From an archaeon (lineage in GTDB: Archaea; Hydrothermarchaeota; Hydrothermarchaeia; Hydrothermarchaeales; JALUUU01): a stretch of DNA of 5,668 nucleotides. The notes under the pieces are model-generated. The model saw only the letters and a list, made by a program, of their open reading frames with translations, was not told where the DNA came from and made no database searches. The stretch covers positions 1 through 5,668 of the forward strand of contig JALUUU010000247.1 in the NCBI GenBank assembly GCA_027021185.1, given 5' to 3'. Position numbers and translations under genes: made by a program. Below, one piece after another: positions 1-5,303 of this stretch (positions are counted from its first letter, which is position 1; each line of letters opens with the position of its first letter).

Positions 1-45
1 TGGCAGGAAGAACTCTTCGGAGAGATATTCATAACCCTGAGGTGA
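1..45 (+). CDS. scpA: ScpA C-terminus (partial, 5' end off the window)
   Basis: Frame 1 is open from the left edge and ends at a TGA at 43-45. It gives 14 residues, WQEELFGEIFITLR. ScpA (kleisin) proteins end in a winged-helix segment that commonly carries a Q-E-x-x-F-x-x-I-x-I pattern, which matches what is seen here. The next gene, 4 nt downstream, is scpB, the usual partner in an scpA-scpB operon, and this supports the call strongly. In the cell ScpA bridges the SMC ATPase heads and binds ScpB, forming the condensin that organises and segregates the chromosome. Only the extreme C-terminus is visible, so the identification rests on this short motif plus gene order. Confidence 0.72.
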   Translation, partial: WQEELFGEIFITLR

Positions 46-49
46 GGTT

Positions 50-556
50 ATGAAGGCCAAGCAACTCATCGAGGCGGCTCTTTTCGTGTCTACAGACCCT
101 GTCTCTATCGAGGAGCTGTACAGGATAACCGGGATTTCCTCCCGCGAGGAGATAGATGAGGCCATTGATGCCCTCATCAGGGAATACGATGAGAAAAACA
201 GCGCCCTAGAGATCAGGAGGATAGGAGACGATTCATATATAATGCAGGCCAGGGATGCCTTCTCAACACCCCTCCTAGACCTGGTGAAGCCCGTGGTGAG
301 CGACGATGTCCTTAAAACCCTGTCCATCATCGCCCTGAGACAGCCTATTACCCAGGCAGAGGTAGTTAAGGCCAGGGGATACCGCACCTACTCTCATGTA
401 AAGGAGCTTCTTGCCAAAGAGTTCATAGCGGCTGAGCCTAAAGGCAGGACCAAGCTTTTAACGACCACCCAGAAATTTGCAGACTATTTTTCCCTACCTG
501 GGGAAATTCTGCAACTTAAGAAAGAACTCGCTCGCCAGCTGAACATAGAAGAATGA
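50..556 (+). CDS. scpB: Segregation and condensation protein B (ScpB)
   Basis: This 168-residue protein is a complete ScpB, the winged-helix subunit that binds ScpA in the SMC-ScpAB chromosome condensin. The first winged helix spans about residues 1-75 (AALFVSTDPVSIEEL is the typical opening). The second spans about 83-150, with the family pattern LSIIALRQPIT (91-101), a recognition-helix region around YSHVKELL (114-121), and the wing and end G-R-x-x-L-x-T-T-x-x-F-x-x-YF (132-147). It is slightly shorter than most bacterial ScpB proteins (about 180-200 residues) and has only a short tail. The ATG at 50 is preceded by a good Shine-Dalgarno sequence, AGGTGAGG (40-47), which overlaps the scpA stop, so the two genes are probably translationally coupled. 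It should act in the cytoplasm on the nucleoid. Confidence is high. Confidence 0.93.
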   Translation: MKAKQLIEAALFVSTDPVSIEELYRITGISSREEIDEAIDALIREYDEKNSALEIRRIGDDSYIMQARDAFSTPLLDLVKPVVSDDVLKTLSIIALRQPITQAEVVKARGYRTYSHVKELLAKEFIAAEPKGRTKLLTTTQKFADYFSLPGEILQLKKELARQLNIEE

Positions 557-640
557 TCCCTACCCCCCCGGCATACATAAATTAAATCAATCCCCTACCC
601 GATATTCATCCCAGGGAGTCTTGATTAATCTAGGGACATT

Positions 641-659
641 GGATGCACGTCACGCATCC
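641..659. repeat. Small inverted repeat at the 3' end of the response regulator gene
   Basis: GGATGC (641-646) and GCATCC (654-659) form a perfect 6-bp inverted repeat around a 7-nt loop. It sits in the convergent gap between scpB and the response regulator, and its right arm touches the regulator's stop codon (661-659). It could form an mRNA hairpin that protects or ends the minus-strand transcript. No T-run follows on either strand, so it is not a classical intrinsic terminator and does not resemble the poly-T terminators of archaea. The rest of the gap (557-658) shows a C-rich stretch and an 8-bp palindrome GATTAATC (623-630), but no gene. Confidence 0.3.
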
Positions 660-1021
660 TATTTCAAAAGTCTCTCTATTGTGTCCAAGAGCTCCTTTAT
701 CTCGAAGGGTTTATTGATATGGGCGTCAGCACCGCATTCATAGCTTTTTTTCACAGAGTCCTCGCTTGAGCGGATAGTGAACATTACCACAGGTATGTCC
801 CGGTTTTTTTTGTCTGCCTTGATTTTTTCACATACCTTCCAGCCCTTCATCCCAGGCATCATCACGTCTAAGAGGATAAGGTCGGGCCGATTATTCTTCA
901 GCATCTTCAACCCTTGGTCACCGTTAACGGCCTCTACAACGCTGTGCCCGGCTTTTTCGAGCATCATCCTGGTCAAAATCCGTATATCCGGCTCGTCATC
1001 CACCAGAAGTATCATCGCCAT
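659..1021 (-). CDS. Single-domain response regulator (stand-alone receiver)
   Basis: This is a complete CheY-like receiver domain of 120 residues with no output domain. It should accept a phosphoryl group from a histidine kinase, very probably the one encoded just upstream. The canonical residues are all present: the acidic pair D8/D9, the phospho-acceptor D52 in LLDVMMPG, the switch Thr T82 and the conserved K104-P105. The ATG at 1021 lies 6 nt after the kinase stop (1030-1028). It has purine-rich Shine-Dalgarno candidates, AAGGAGG at the end of the kinase gene and AAGGA just before the start, which points to translational coupling. Because the protein is only a receiver, it must signal by protein-protein contact, as CheY or a phosphorelay intermediate does. 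Its target is not in the window. A second in-frame ATG two codons later could also be the start. Confidence 0.92.
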   Translation of the reverse strand: MAMILLVDDEPDIRILTRMMLEKAGHSVVEAVNGDQGLKMLKNNRPDLILLDVMMPGMKGWKVCEKIKADKKNRDIPVVMFTIRSSEDSVKKSYECGADAHINKPFEIKELLDTIERLLK

Positions 1022-1027
1022 TTTCCT

Positions 1028-3640
1028 TCATCCCTCCTTCGCAACAGGCAGCTTAAAGCAAAACTTCGCTCCCTTACCGAGCTCGCTTTCAACCGTTATT
1101 TTCCCTCCATGGGCCTCCACTATCTCTTTAGCAATTGCCAGGCCCAGTCCAGTGCCGCCGTAGCGTCTCGTCATAGAGCTATCCACCTGATACAGGCGGT
1201 CGAAGATCTTTTTATGGTGCTTCTTAGCTATCCCGATACCCGTATCCTTTACGCATATTTCCACGGCATCCTTATATTTCCTTGCCGTTACGGTCACACT
1301 TCCGCCCTTGTCTGTGAATTTCAGGGCATTGCTCAGGAGGTTTCTCATGACGTGCCCGAATTCTTTGTAATCGGCGGATACCCTGGGGAGCTTCATATTA
1401 ATCCTTGTATCGAGGACAATATCTTTTTTGTGGGCTATGGTCTTAAACTCATCCACGATCCTTGGAATAATCTCGTCCAGTTTGAGAGGCTCCGGCCGAA
1501 GCTTAAGGGCGCGTTTCTCCATTCTAGCGGCCTCAAGGAGGTCTCCCACAACCATGTTTTGCCTTAACAGCGCCTCCTCTGCCACATCAATGAGTCTCAA
1601 CCTCTTCCCCTCATCCTCCTCCTCCCTCAAAACCTCAAGAGCCCCTTTAGCAATGGTGATAGGGGTTCTCAGCTCGTGACTCACATTAGATATGATGTTG
1701 CTTTTCAGCTCATCCAGGCTCTTAAGCTTCTTGAAGGCCTTTCTAAGGTTCTCGTGGGACCTTTTGAGCTCATTGAAAAGAATCATGCTGTGAAGAGCCG
1801 CCCCCAGCCTGCTCGCCAGTATCTCTGCGAGTCTGACATCATCCTTGGTGAAGTCTCCGTGCCTCTTGTTGGCGAGCCTCAATACACCCAGGAATTCTCC
1901 TCCCACGAGGAGCTTGGCCAGGAGGAGGTTGCGTTCCTTAAGTCTCCATGTAAGGTCGTTCATCAAGCGATCATCCCTCAACGGCTCATTGGATACAAGA
2001 GGCTTTGATCCTGGCCACCTTTCCAAGGTGAAGGCAGCGTCATCCAAGCTAAAGTTCAGAGCCTTCAACTGCTTAACACTCATGCCGTAGGCAGGAGACT
2101 GAGCAGTGAACTTCATTTTACCCGGATCATACAGAACTATGCAACACTGCTCAACATCCATCAGCTCGGCTATCTTTGCCGCAGCATTTCCGTAAATCTT
2201 CCTCGGCATAACCTCCATCTTGAATAAGTCTGATATCTCCTGCAGCCCAGAGAGCTCCCTCAGCTTCTTTTCCAGCTCTATGGTTCGCTCTTTTACCTTA
2301 TCTTCCAGGCCCCTAGAGTACTCCTCTAATTTTGCCTTGAGCTCTTTCTCCCGCTTCAGAGCTTCCTTAAGCTCCCGCTCCCTGCTCTGCAGCTCCTCTG
2401 TTGTAAGCTTCAGCTCCTCATTGGTGACCTGAAGCTCTTCATTGGTTACCTTCAGCTCCTCATTAGATATCTCCAGCTCCTCCGTCCGTTCCCGGACCTT
2501 TTGCTCCAGGTCATCGTACAGCTCCTTCAGGTCCTGGCCCATCTCCTTAAAAGAGCGCGCAAGCTCTCCGAGCTCGTCCTTTGTCTCCAGGCGCTTACTC
2601 TCCAATAATACTGTAAATTCGCCTTTCTTCATCCGCCTGGTGGCTTTTACAAGAGCATTAACCGGCCGCGAGATCTCCTTCGTCGCTATGGTTCCCAGGG
2701 CCAAGGCAGCCAATAGAGCCAGCGCAAAGGCTAAAGATATCCTCTTTACATTTTCTCTTCCCAGGGCCAGATATTTCTCCTCAGGGACGCCGACAAATAA
2801 TACCCCTATAACATTCCCCAGGCTGTCTTTAATGGGCTCCGAGGCAGAGATGTATTGCCTGCCCGCCACGGATTCCACCATACCATGGGTCTTCCCTTTG
2901 CTTATTTTTTCAATTAAATGGGGTGGAAGTGTTGTTCCCATGGCACGCTTATCCCCATCTCTGGCATTGGTTGAAATCACCTTATTTCCCTGGGCAATAA
3001 GGAAAACCGCATCTGGGAAGCGCTTTGCCAGCTCGTCAACCACGAAAAAATCCTCAACGAGCATGTCTGCCGTTACGATGGTGCCTACAAGGCTGTCTCC
3101 TTTGAATACGGGAACCACAACCACCAGTGCCATTGCCTCATCCAGGCCAAGTCTCGCCATCTTTGAGACAAGAACCTCGTCGCCGTAGGCGGCAATGATA
3201 TCAGCCGACAAGAGCTCCACCTTTATTTCCGGCTCTCGGAGGAGCAGAACCCTCTGGACAACATGCTTAAGAGATACCTCCCCTGGAGAATCCCCCAGCC
3301 GCGCTATCACATCCCCCATCTCGTCTGTGACAGCCCAGATATCCACGTATGGACGTTTCTTCCTATACTTGAACATTAACTGTTTAAGGTATTCTTTGTC
3401 CTTGACGGCCACTGCTGTCTGCATCTCCGTCGTGACCGCAGCCTGAAGCATCCCGAACTTCATCTGATCGCCGCGGACAAAGAACTGTATCCAGGCCGCC
3501 TTTAAATCCTCCTCCACGGCCTCCTGGGCAAGTGCCATCATTCGTTCATCTATAAGGCTTGTGGAGGTAACCGCTAGCAAGCCTAGAGGCACTACTACAA
3601 CTATTAAAAAGCTCAGGAAGAGCTTGACTGCTATCCTCAT
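1028..3640 (-). CDS. Membrane sensor histidine kinase: Cache-like sensor, HAMP, coiled coil, GAF, HisKA-HATPase
   Basis: This 870-residue kinase should autophosphorylate in response to an extracytoplasmic signal and pass phosphate to the response regulator 6 nt downstream. Domains in order: TM1 about 7-28; an extracytoplasmic sensor about 31-299 resembling double-Cache folds (GVLFVGVPEEKY near 279-290 is typical of a Cache_3-Cache_2-like module); TM2 about 300-320; HAMP about 318-375 with P326 and DELG (355-358); a long coiled coil about 370-465; GAF about 466-620; HisKA with H655 in SNVSHELRTP, including the HExxT phosphatase-type motif; and HATPase_c with N box (N767, N771), G1 DTGIGI (799-804), F box and G2 GGTGLGL (828-834). 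No catalytic motif is missing. Five Glu-rich heptads occupy residues 386-420. The ATG at 3640 has AAGGAT (3650-3645) 4 nt upstream. Adjacent Cys499-Cys500 in the GAF domain could bind a ligand or metal, but that is speculation. Confidence is high for kinase function and moderate for the sensor family. Confidence 0.95.
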   Translation of the reverse strand: MRIAVKLFLSFLIVVVVPLGLLAVTSTSLIDERMMALAQEAVEEDLKAAWIQFFVRGDQMKFGMLQAAVTTEMQTAVAVKDKEYLKQLMFKYRKKRPYVDIWAVTDEMGDVIARLGDSPGEVSLKHVVQRVLLLREPEIKVELLSADIIAAYGDEVLVSKMARLGLDEAMALVVVVPVFKGDSLVGTIVTADMLVEDFFVVDELAKRFPDAVFLIAQGNKVISTNARDGDKRAMGTTLPPHLIEKISKGKTHGMVESVAGRQYISASEPIKDSLGNVIGVLFVGVPEEKYLALGRENVKRISLAFALALLAALALGTIATKEISRPVNALVKATRRMKKGEFTVLLESKRLETKDELGELARSFKEMGQDLKELYDDLEQKVRERTEELEISNEELKVTNEELQVTNEELKLTTEELQSRERELKEALKREKELKAKLEEYSRGLEDKVKERTIELEKKLRELSGLQEISDLFKMEVMPRKIYGNAAAKIAELMDVEQCCIVLYDPGKMKFTAQSPAYGMSVKQLKALNFSLDDAAFTLERWPGSKPLVSNEPLRDDRLMNDLTWRLKERNLLLAKLLVGGEFLGVLRLANKRHGDFTKDDVRLAEILASRLGAALHSMILFNELKRSHENLRKAFKKLKSLDELKSNIISNVSHELRTPITIAKGALEVLREEEDEGKRLRLIDVAEEALLRQNMVVGDLLEAARMEKRALKLRPEPLKLDEIIPRIVDEFKTIAHKKDIVLDTRINMKLPRVSADYKEFGHVMRNLLSNALKFTDKGGSVTVTARKYKDAVEICVKDTGIGIAKKHHKKIFDRLYQVDSSMTRRYGGTGLGLAIAKEIVEAHGGKITVESELGKGAKFCFKLPVAKEG
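2387..2491 (-). repeat. Five imperfect 21-bp tandem repeats inside the kinase gene
   Basis: Five consecutive 21-bp units start at 2387, 2408, 2429, 2450 and 2471. They share the core AGCTCCTC or AGCTCTTC (plus-strand reading). Each unit encodes one heptad of the pattern (T/N)-E-E-L-x-x-(T/S) in the kinase coiled coil, about residues 384-418. The three middle units are the most alike, with CATTGG or CATTAG after the core, which suggests expansion by tandem duplication. Because each unit is a multiple of three, gain or loss of a unit would lengthen or shorten the signalling helix by exactly one heptad without a frameshift. Confidence 0.8.
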
Positions 3641-3708
3641 TCAAATCCTTTTCTTGCGGCTTTGACTTTATTGGGCACCCTTCGCCGATTTATTTTGATA
3701 TGAACTCA

Positions 3709-3720
3709 GTTATATTTTTT
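3709..3720 (-). promoter_or_regulatory. Possible internal TATA box for the kinase-regulator genes
   Basis: On the minus strand, AAAAAATATAAC follows the cheR-like stop codon directly. A TATA box centred near 3713 would start transcription near 3687, leaving a leader of about 45 nt that contains the kinase's Shine-Dalgarno sequence AAGGAT (3650-3645). The 81-nt gap between the methyltransferase and the kinase therefore may hold a second promoter, so that the kinase and regulator can be expressed separately. The assignment rests on A+T content and spacing only, and the gap has no other clear motif. Confidence 0.3.
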
Positions 3721-3721
3721 T

Positions 3722-4510
3722 TCAAATTTTCCTGTACACCCTGAGGGCAGGACTAATTTCGTTAAAAAGCGACTCCATGCCCTTTGACAGAGCCTCTGAC
3801 TTTCCGAGGACGAGGTAACCGCCTTTTCTAAGGGCATAGTGGAGTTTCTTAAAAACCTGTCTCTGAAGGTCGAATGTGAAATATATTAAAACGTATCTGC
3901 ACAGCAGGAGGTCGATATTAGAAATAGGGGGATCATCTACCAAGTTGTGTTTTCCAAAGATGACCATCCGGCGCAGCTCCTCCTTGACCCGGTCACCTCT
4001 GAAATACTTTTTCCTAAGCTCTTTAGGTAGGGCCTCTAGCTTTTCCCTGCTATACATCCCCCGTCTTGCAATCTGCAACGCCTTGTCGGATAAATCAGTG
4101 GCATAAAGCTTGAGCTGGTAATCCTGGAGAGACGTTCCCAGCTCCTCGGCCAAGAGCAGCGCGATTGAGTACGCCTCCTCCCCTGTGGCACAGCCCGGAC
4201 ACCATATCCGGAGGGGATCGCCTTCCTTCTTCCTTGCGATGATCTCTGGGATGATGGTATCTCTGATTTCCTCATAGACCATGTAATCGCGGAAAAAAGC
4301 TGTCTCCTTTATAAGCAGGGTTTCGATGAGCTTATCATACTCCTCGGGCGAATCCTCAAGGAGGTGAAGATACTCCTCCAGTGATGTGGCCTTGGTCAGC
4401 TCTCTTCTCCTCGCTATTCTCCGCTTCAGGCTGGACTTTTTGTAGCCGCTGAAGTCTATGTTCTTCCTCAGCCTAATTTTCTTCAGTAAGGTGTTGATGT
4501 CGTCTTCCAC
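3722..4510 (-). CDS. CheR-type protein-glutamate methyltransferase
   Basis: This 262-residue protein belongs to the CheR family, which transfers a methyl group from S-adenosylmethionine to glutamate side chains, classically in chemoreceptor coiled coils. The N-terminal helical domain (about 1-75) has the family pattern FSGYKKSSLKRRIARR (20-35) and T-A-FFRD (70-75), where R74 matches the conserved active-site Arg. The SAM-binding domain follows, with W-C-P-G-C-A-T-G-E-E (103-112), ATDLS (137-141) and CRYVLIYF (204-211). Most CheR proteins have Asn in CRNVLIYF, whereas this one has Tyr206. The start is a GTG at 4510; no ATG lies upstream in frame and the next Met is residue 78. No Shine-Dalgarno sequence is seen, but a TATA box 25 nt upstream fits a leaderless mRNA. 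It is probably co-transcribed with the kinase 81 nt downstream. No chemoreceptor, CheA, CheW or CheB gene is visible, so the substrate is unknown. There is no tetratricopeptide or PAS extension. Confidence 0.92.
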   Translation of the reverse strand: MEDDINTLLKKIRLRKNIDFSGYKKSSLKRRIARRRELTKATSLEEYLHLLEDSPEEYDKLIETLLIKETAFFRDYMVYEEIRDTIIPEIIARKKEGDPLRIWCPGCATGEEAYSIALLLAEELGTSLQDYQLKLYATDLSDKALQIARRGMYSREKLEALPKELRKKYFRGDRVKEELRRMVIFGKHNLVDDPPISNIDLLLCRYVLIYFTFDLQRQVFKKLHYALRKGGYLVLGKSEALSKGMESLFNEISPALRVYRKI

Positions 4511-4531
4511 GATGTAGTAGGAGAGGGGAAG

Positions 4532-4539
4532 TAAAATAA
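4532..4539 (-). promoter_or_regulatory. TATA box of the cheR-like gene (leaderless)
   Basis: The minus strand reads TTATTTTA (4539-4532), preceded by the A-rich GTAAAC as a possible BRE. Its centre is about 25 nt upstream of the GTG start at 4510. Archaeal TATA boxes are centred about 26 nt before the transcription start, so the mRNA is predicted to begin at or next to the start codon. The absence of a Shine-Dalgarno sequence before that GTG agrees with this. Confidence 0.55.
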
Positions 4540-4554
4540 GGTTTACCCTATGTT

Positions 4555-4562
4555 ATAGCTAT
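4555..4562. promoter_or_regulatory. Possible operator palindrome between the divergent promoters
   Basis: ATAGCTAT is a perfect 8-bp palindrome lying between the two opposed TATA boxes, about 20 bp from the left one and 30 bp from the right one. It could bind a dimeric regulator acting on both promoters, for example an autoregulating toxin-antitoxin complex. It is short and A+T-rich, so chance is a real alternative. The remaining sequence of the 111-nt gap (4511-4621) holds a small GGCGCC palindrome (4577-4582) and no gene. Confidence 0.15.
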
Positions 4563-4591
4563 GATTCTGGTACAGGGGCGCCGGGCAATGG

Positions 4592-4598
4592 TTATATA
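4592..4598 (+). promoter_or_regulatory. TATA box of the toxin-antitoxin operon (leaderless)
   Basis: TTATATA is centred 27 nt upstream of the antitoxin ATG at 4622, the spacing expected if transcription starts at the ATG itself. AAGGA (4616-4620) is only one base from the ATG, too close to work as a normal Shine-Dalgarno site, so leaderless translation is more likely. The upstream bases do not form a convincing BRE. Confidence 0.65.
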
Positions 4599-4621
4599 CG
4601 TTAAAACCTAGAAATAAGGAC

Positions 4622-4816
4622 ATGGGTATAAAGGCGGTTTATAAGAAAGGTGTTCTAAAGCCGGTGAAAAAACTGGAGCTCAAGGAAGGGGAAGAGGTTG
4701 AGGTAATGGTTAAGAGGAACATCTTAGATGAGATCGACAGGCTTACCCATCCCTCCAGCGAGGAGGTAATAAACGAGAGTATTGAGATAACCGAGACTGG
4801 TGAAGATTTTGAATGA
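4622..4816 (+). CDS. DUF104 / AF2212-like antitoxin
   Basis: This 64-residue protein matches the AF2212-like (DUF104) antitoxin family, which neutralises PIN-domain RNase toxins. The N-terminal half has the family signature: I-K-A-V-Y-K-K-G-V-L-K-P (3-14), then L-x-L-K-E-G-E-E-V-E-V (18-28), which forms a small beta-barrel dimer. The acidic C-terminal half (about 33-64, many Glu and Asp) is the part expected to bind and block the toxin's active site. Family members are usually 60-80 residues, so the length is normal. The ATG at 4622 is the first start after the TATA box. The toxin gene begins 17 nt before this gene's stop, so the two are co-translated. Antitoxins of this family often control their own promoter, but no clear operator is visible. 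Confidence 0.88.
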   Translation: MGIKAVYKKGVLKPVKKLELKEGEEVEVMVKRNILDEIDRLTHPSSEEVINESIEITETGEDFE

Positions 4817-5303
4817 TATCTCAGATATCCCCGCGAATAGTTCTGTTTTCGTTGACTCCAATGTAATCACGTATTTTCTATTAAAACACAAGAACCTCTA
4901 TCCCTCCTGCAGGAAGTTCCTCAGGAGGATAGAGAAGGGCGAAATCAAGGGCTTTCTCAACTCTGTTGTGATATCAGAAGTATATTTTATATACATCCGG
5001 GTTAAGCTCAGCGAGCTGCTTAAAATCCCCCCATATAAGGTTATGAAAGAGGTCAAGAAAAAACCCAAGCTACTGAATAAAGTTGACCTCCTCCCCGTGG
5101 ACATGTTCTTCAGCATTCCTAATTTGTTCCTCGTTCACCCCCACTTCACATACCTGAGCGCAGTGATCTCCAGGAACAAGTTGCTTCCGAGCGATGCCCT
5201 GCATCTGGCAACAATGACCTCCAACAACATCATGAATATCGCAACCAACGACACCGATTTCGACGGCATAAAAGGCATTACCCTCTGGAAGCCCTATGGT
5301 TAG
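4800..5303 (+). CDS. PIN-domain RNase toxin (VapC-like)
   Basis: This 167-residue PIN-domain protein is a likely VapC-type ribonuclease whose metal-dependent active site cuts RNA when the antitoxin is lost. The expected acidic residues are visible: D19 in FVDSN (17-21), E60 in V-I-S-E-V (57-61), D132 in LPSDALHLA (129-137), and D151 with D153 in TNDTDF (149-154). The start is a GTG at 4800, overlapping the antitoxin by 17 nt. The nearby ATG at 4813 is in a different frame, and a TTG at 4809 is the only other in-frame candidate close by. It is longer than a typical VapC (about 125-145 residues), with an insertion-like basic stretch between about 66 and 100 (VKLSELLK, KKKPKLL). The target RNA cannot be read from sequence. 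Its stop codon touches that of the convergent methylase gene. Confidence 0.88.
   Translation: MKILNDISDIPANSSVFVDSNVITYFLLKHKNLYPSCRKFLRRIEKGEIKGFLNSVVISEVYFIYIRVKLSELLKIPPYKVMKEVKKKPKLLNKVDLLPVDMFFSIPNLFLVHPHFTYLSAVISRNKLLPSDALHLATMTSNNIMNIATNDTDFDGIKGITLWKPYG

Noticed and set aside
914..1567. Open frame of 217 codons on the plus strand, opposite the kinase C-terminus and regulator
   Set aside because: It is antisense to well-supported catalytic motifs of the kinase and the receiver, shows no recognisable domain, and its composition is that of a shadow frame.
2387..2491. CRISPR-like or other non-coding tandem array
   Set aside because: The units are contiguous with no spacers and encode coiled-coil heptads in frame with the kinase, so they are protein-coding repeats.
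2442..3188. Open frame of 248 codons on the plus strand, opposite the kinase sensor and HAMP region
   Set aside because: It is very Ser/Arg/Thr-rich and low in complexity, as expected from the reverse complement of Glu/Lys/Leu-rich coding sequence. The kinase on the other strand is clearly real.
3711..3724. T-rich run on the plus strand as a terminator
   Set aside because: No plus-strand gene ends before it. On the minus strand it reads as A-rich and fits a TATA box better than a terminator.
4036..4275. Alternative minus-strand frame of 79 codons inside the CheR-type gene
   Set aside because: It overlaps the SAM-binding motifs of the true gene in another frame and has an Arg/Ser-rich composition with no family likeness.
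4813..4815. ATG with an ATGA overlap at the antitoxin stop as a start for the toxin
   Set aside because: This ATG is out of frame with the PIN domain; the in-frame start is the GTG at 4800.
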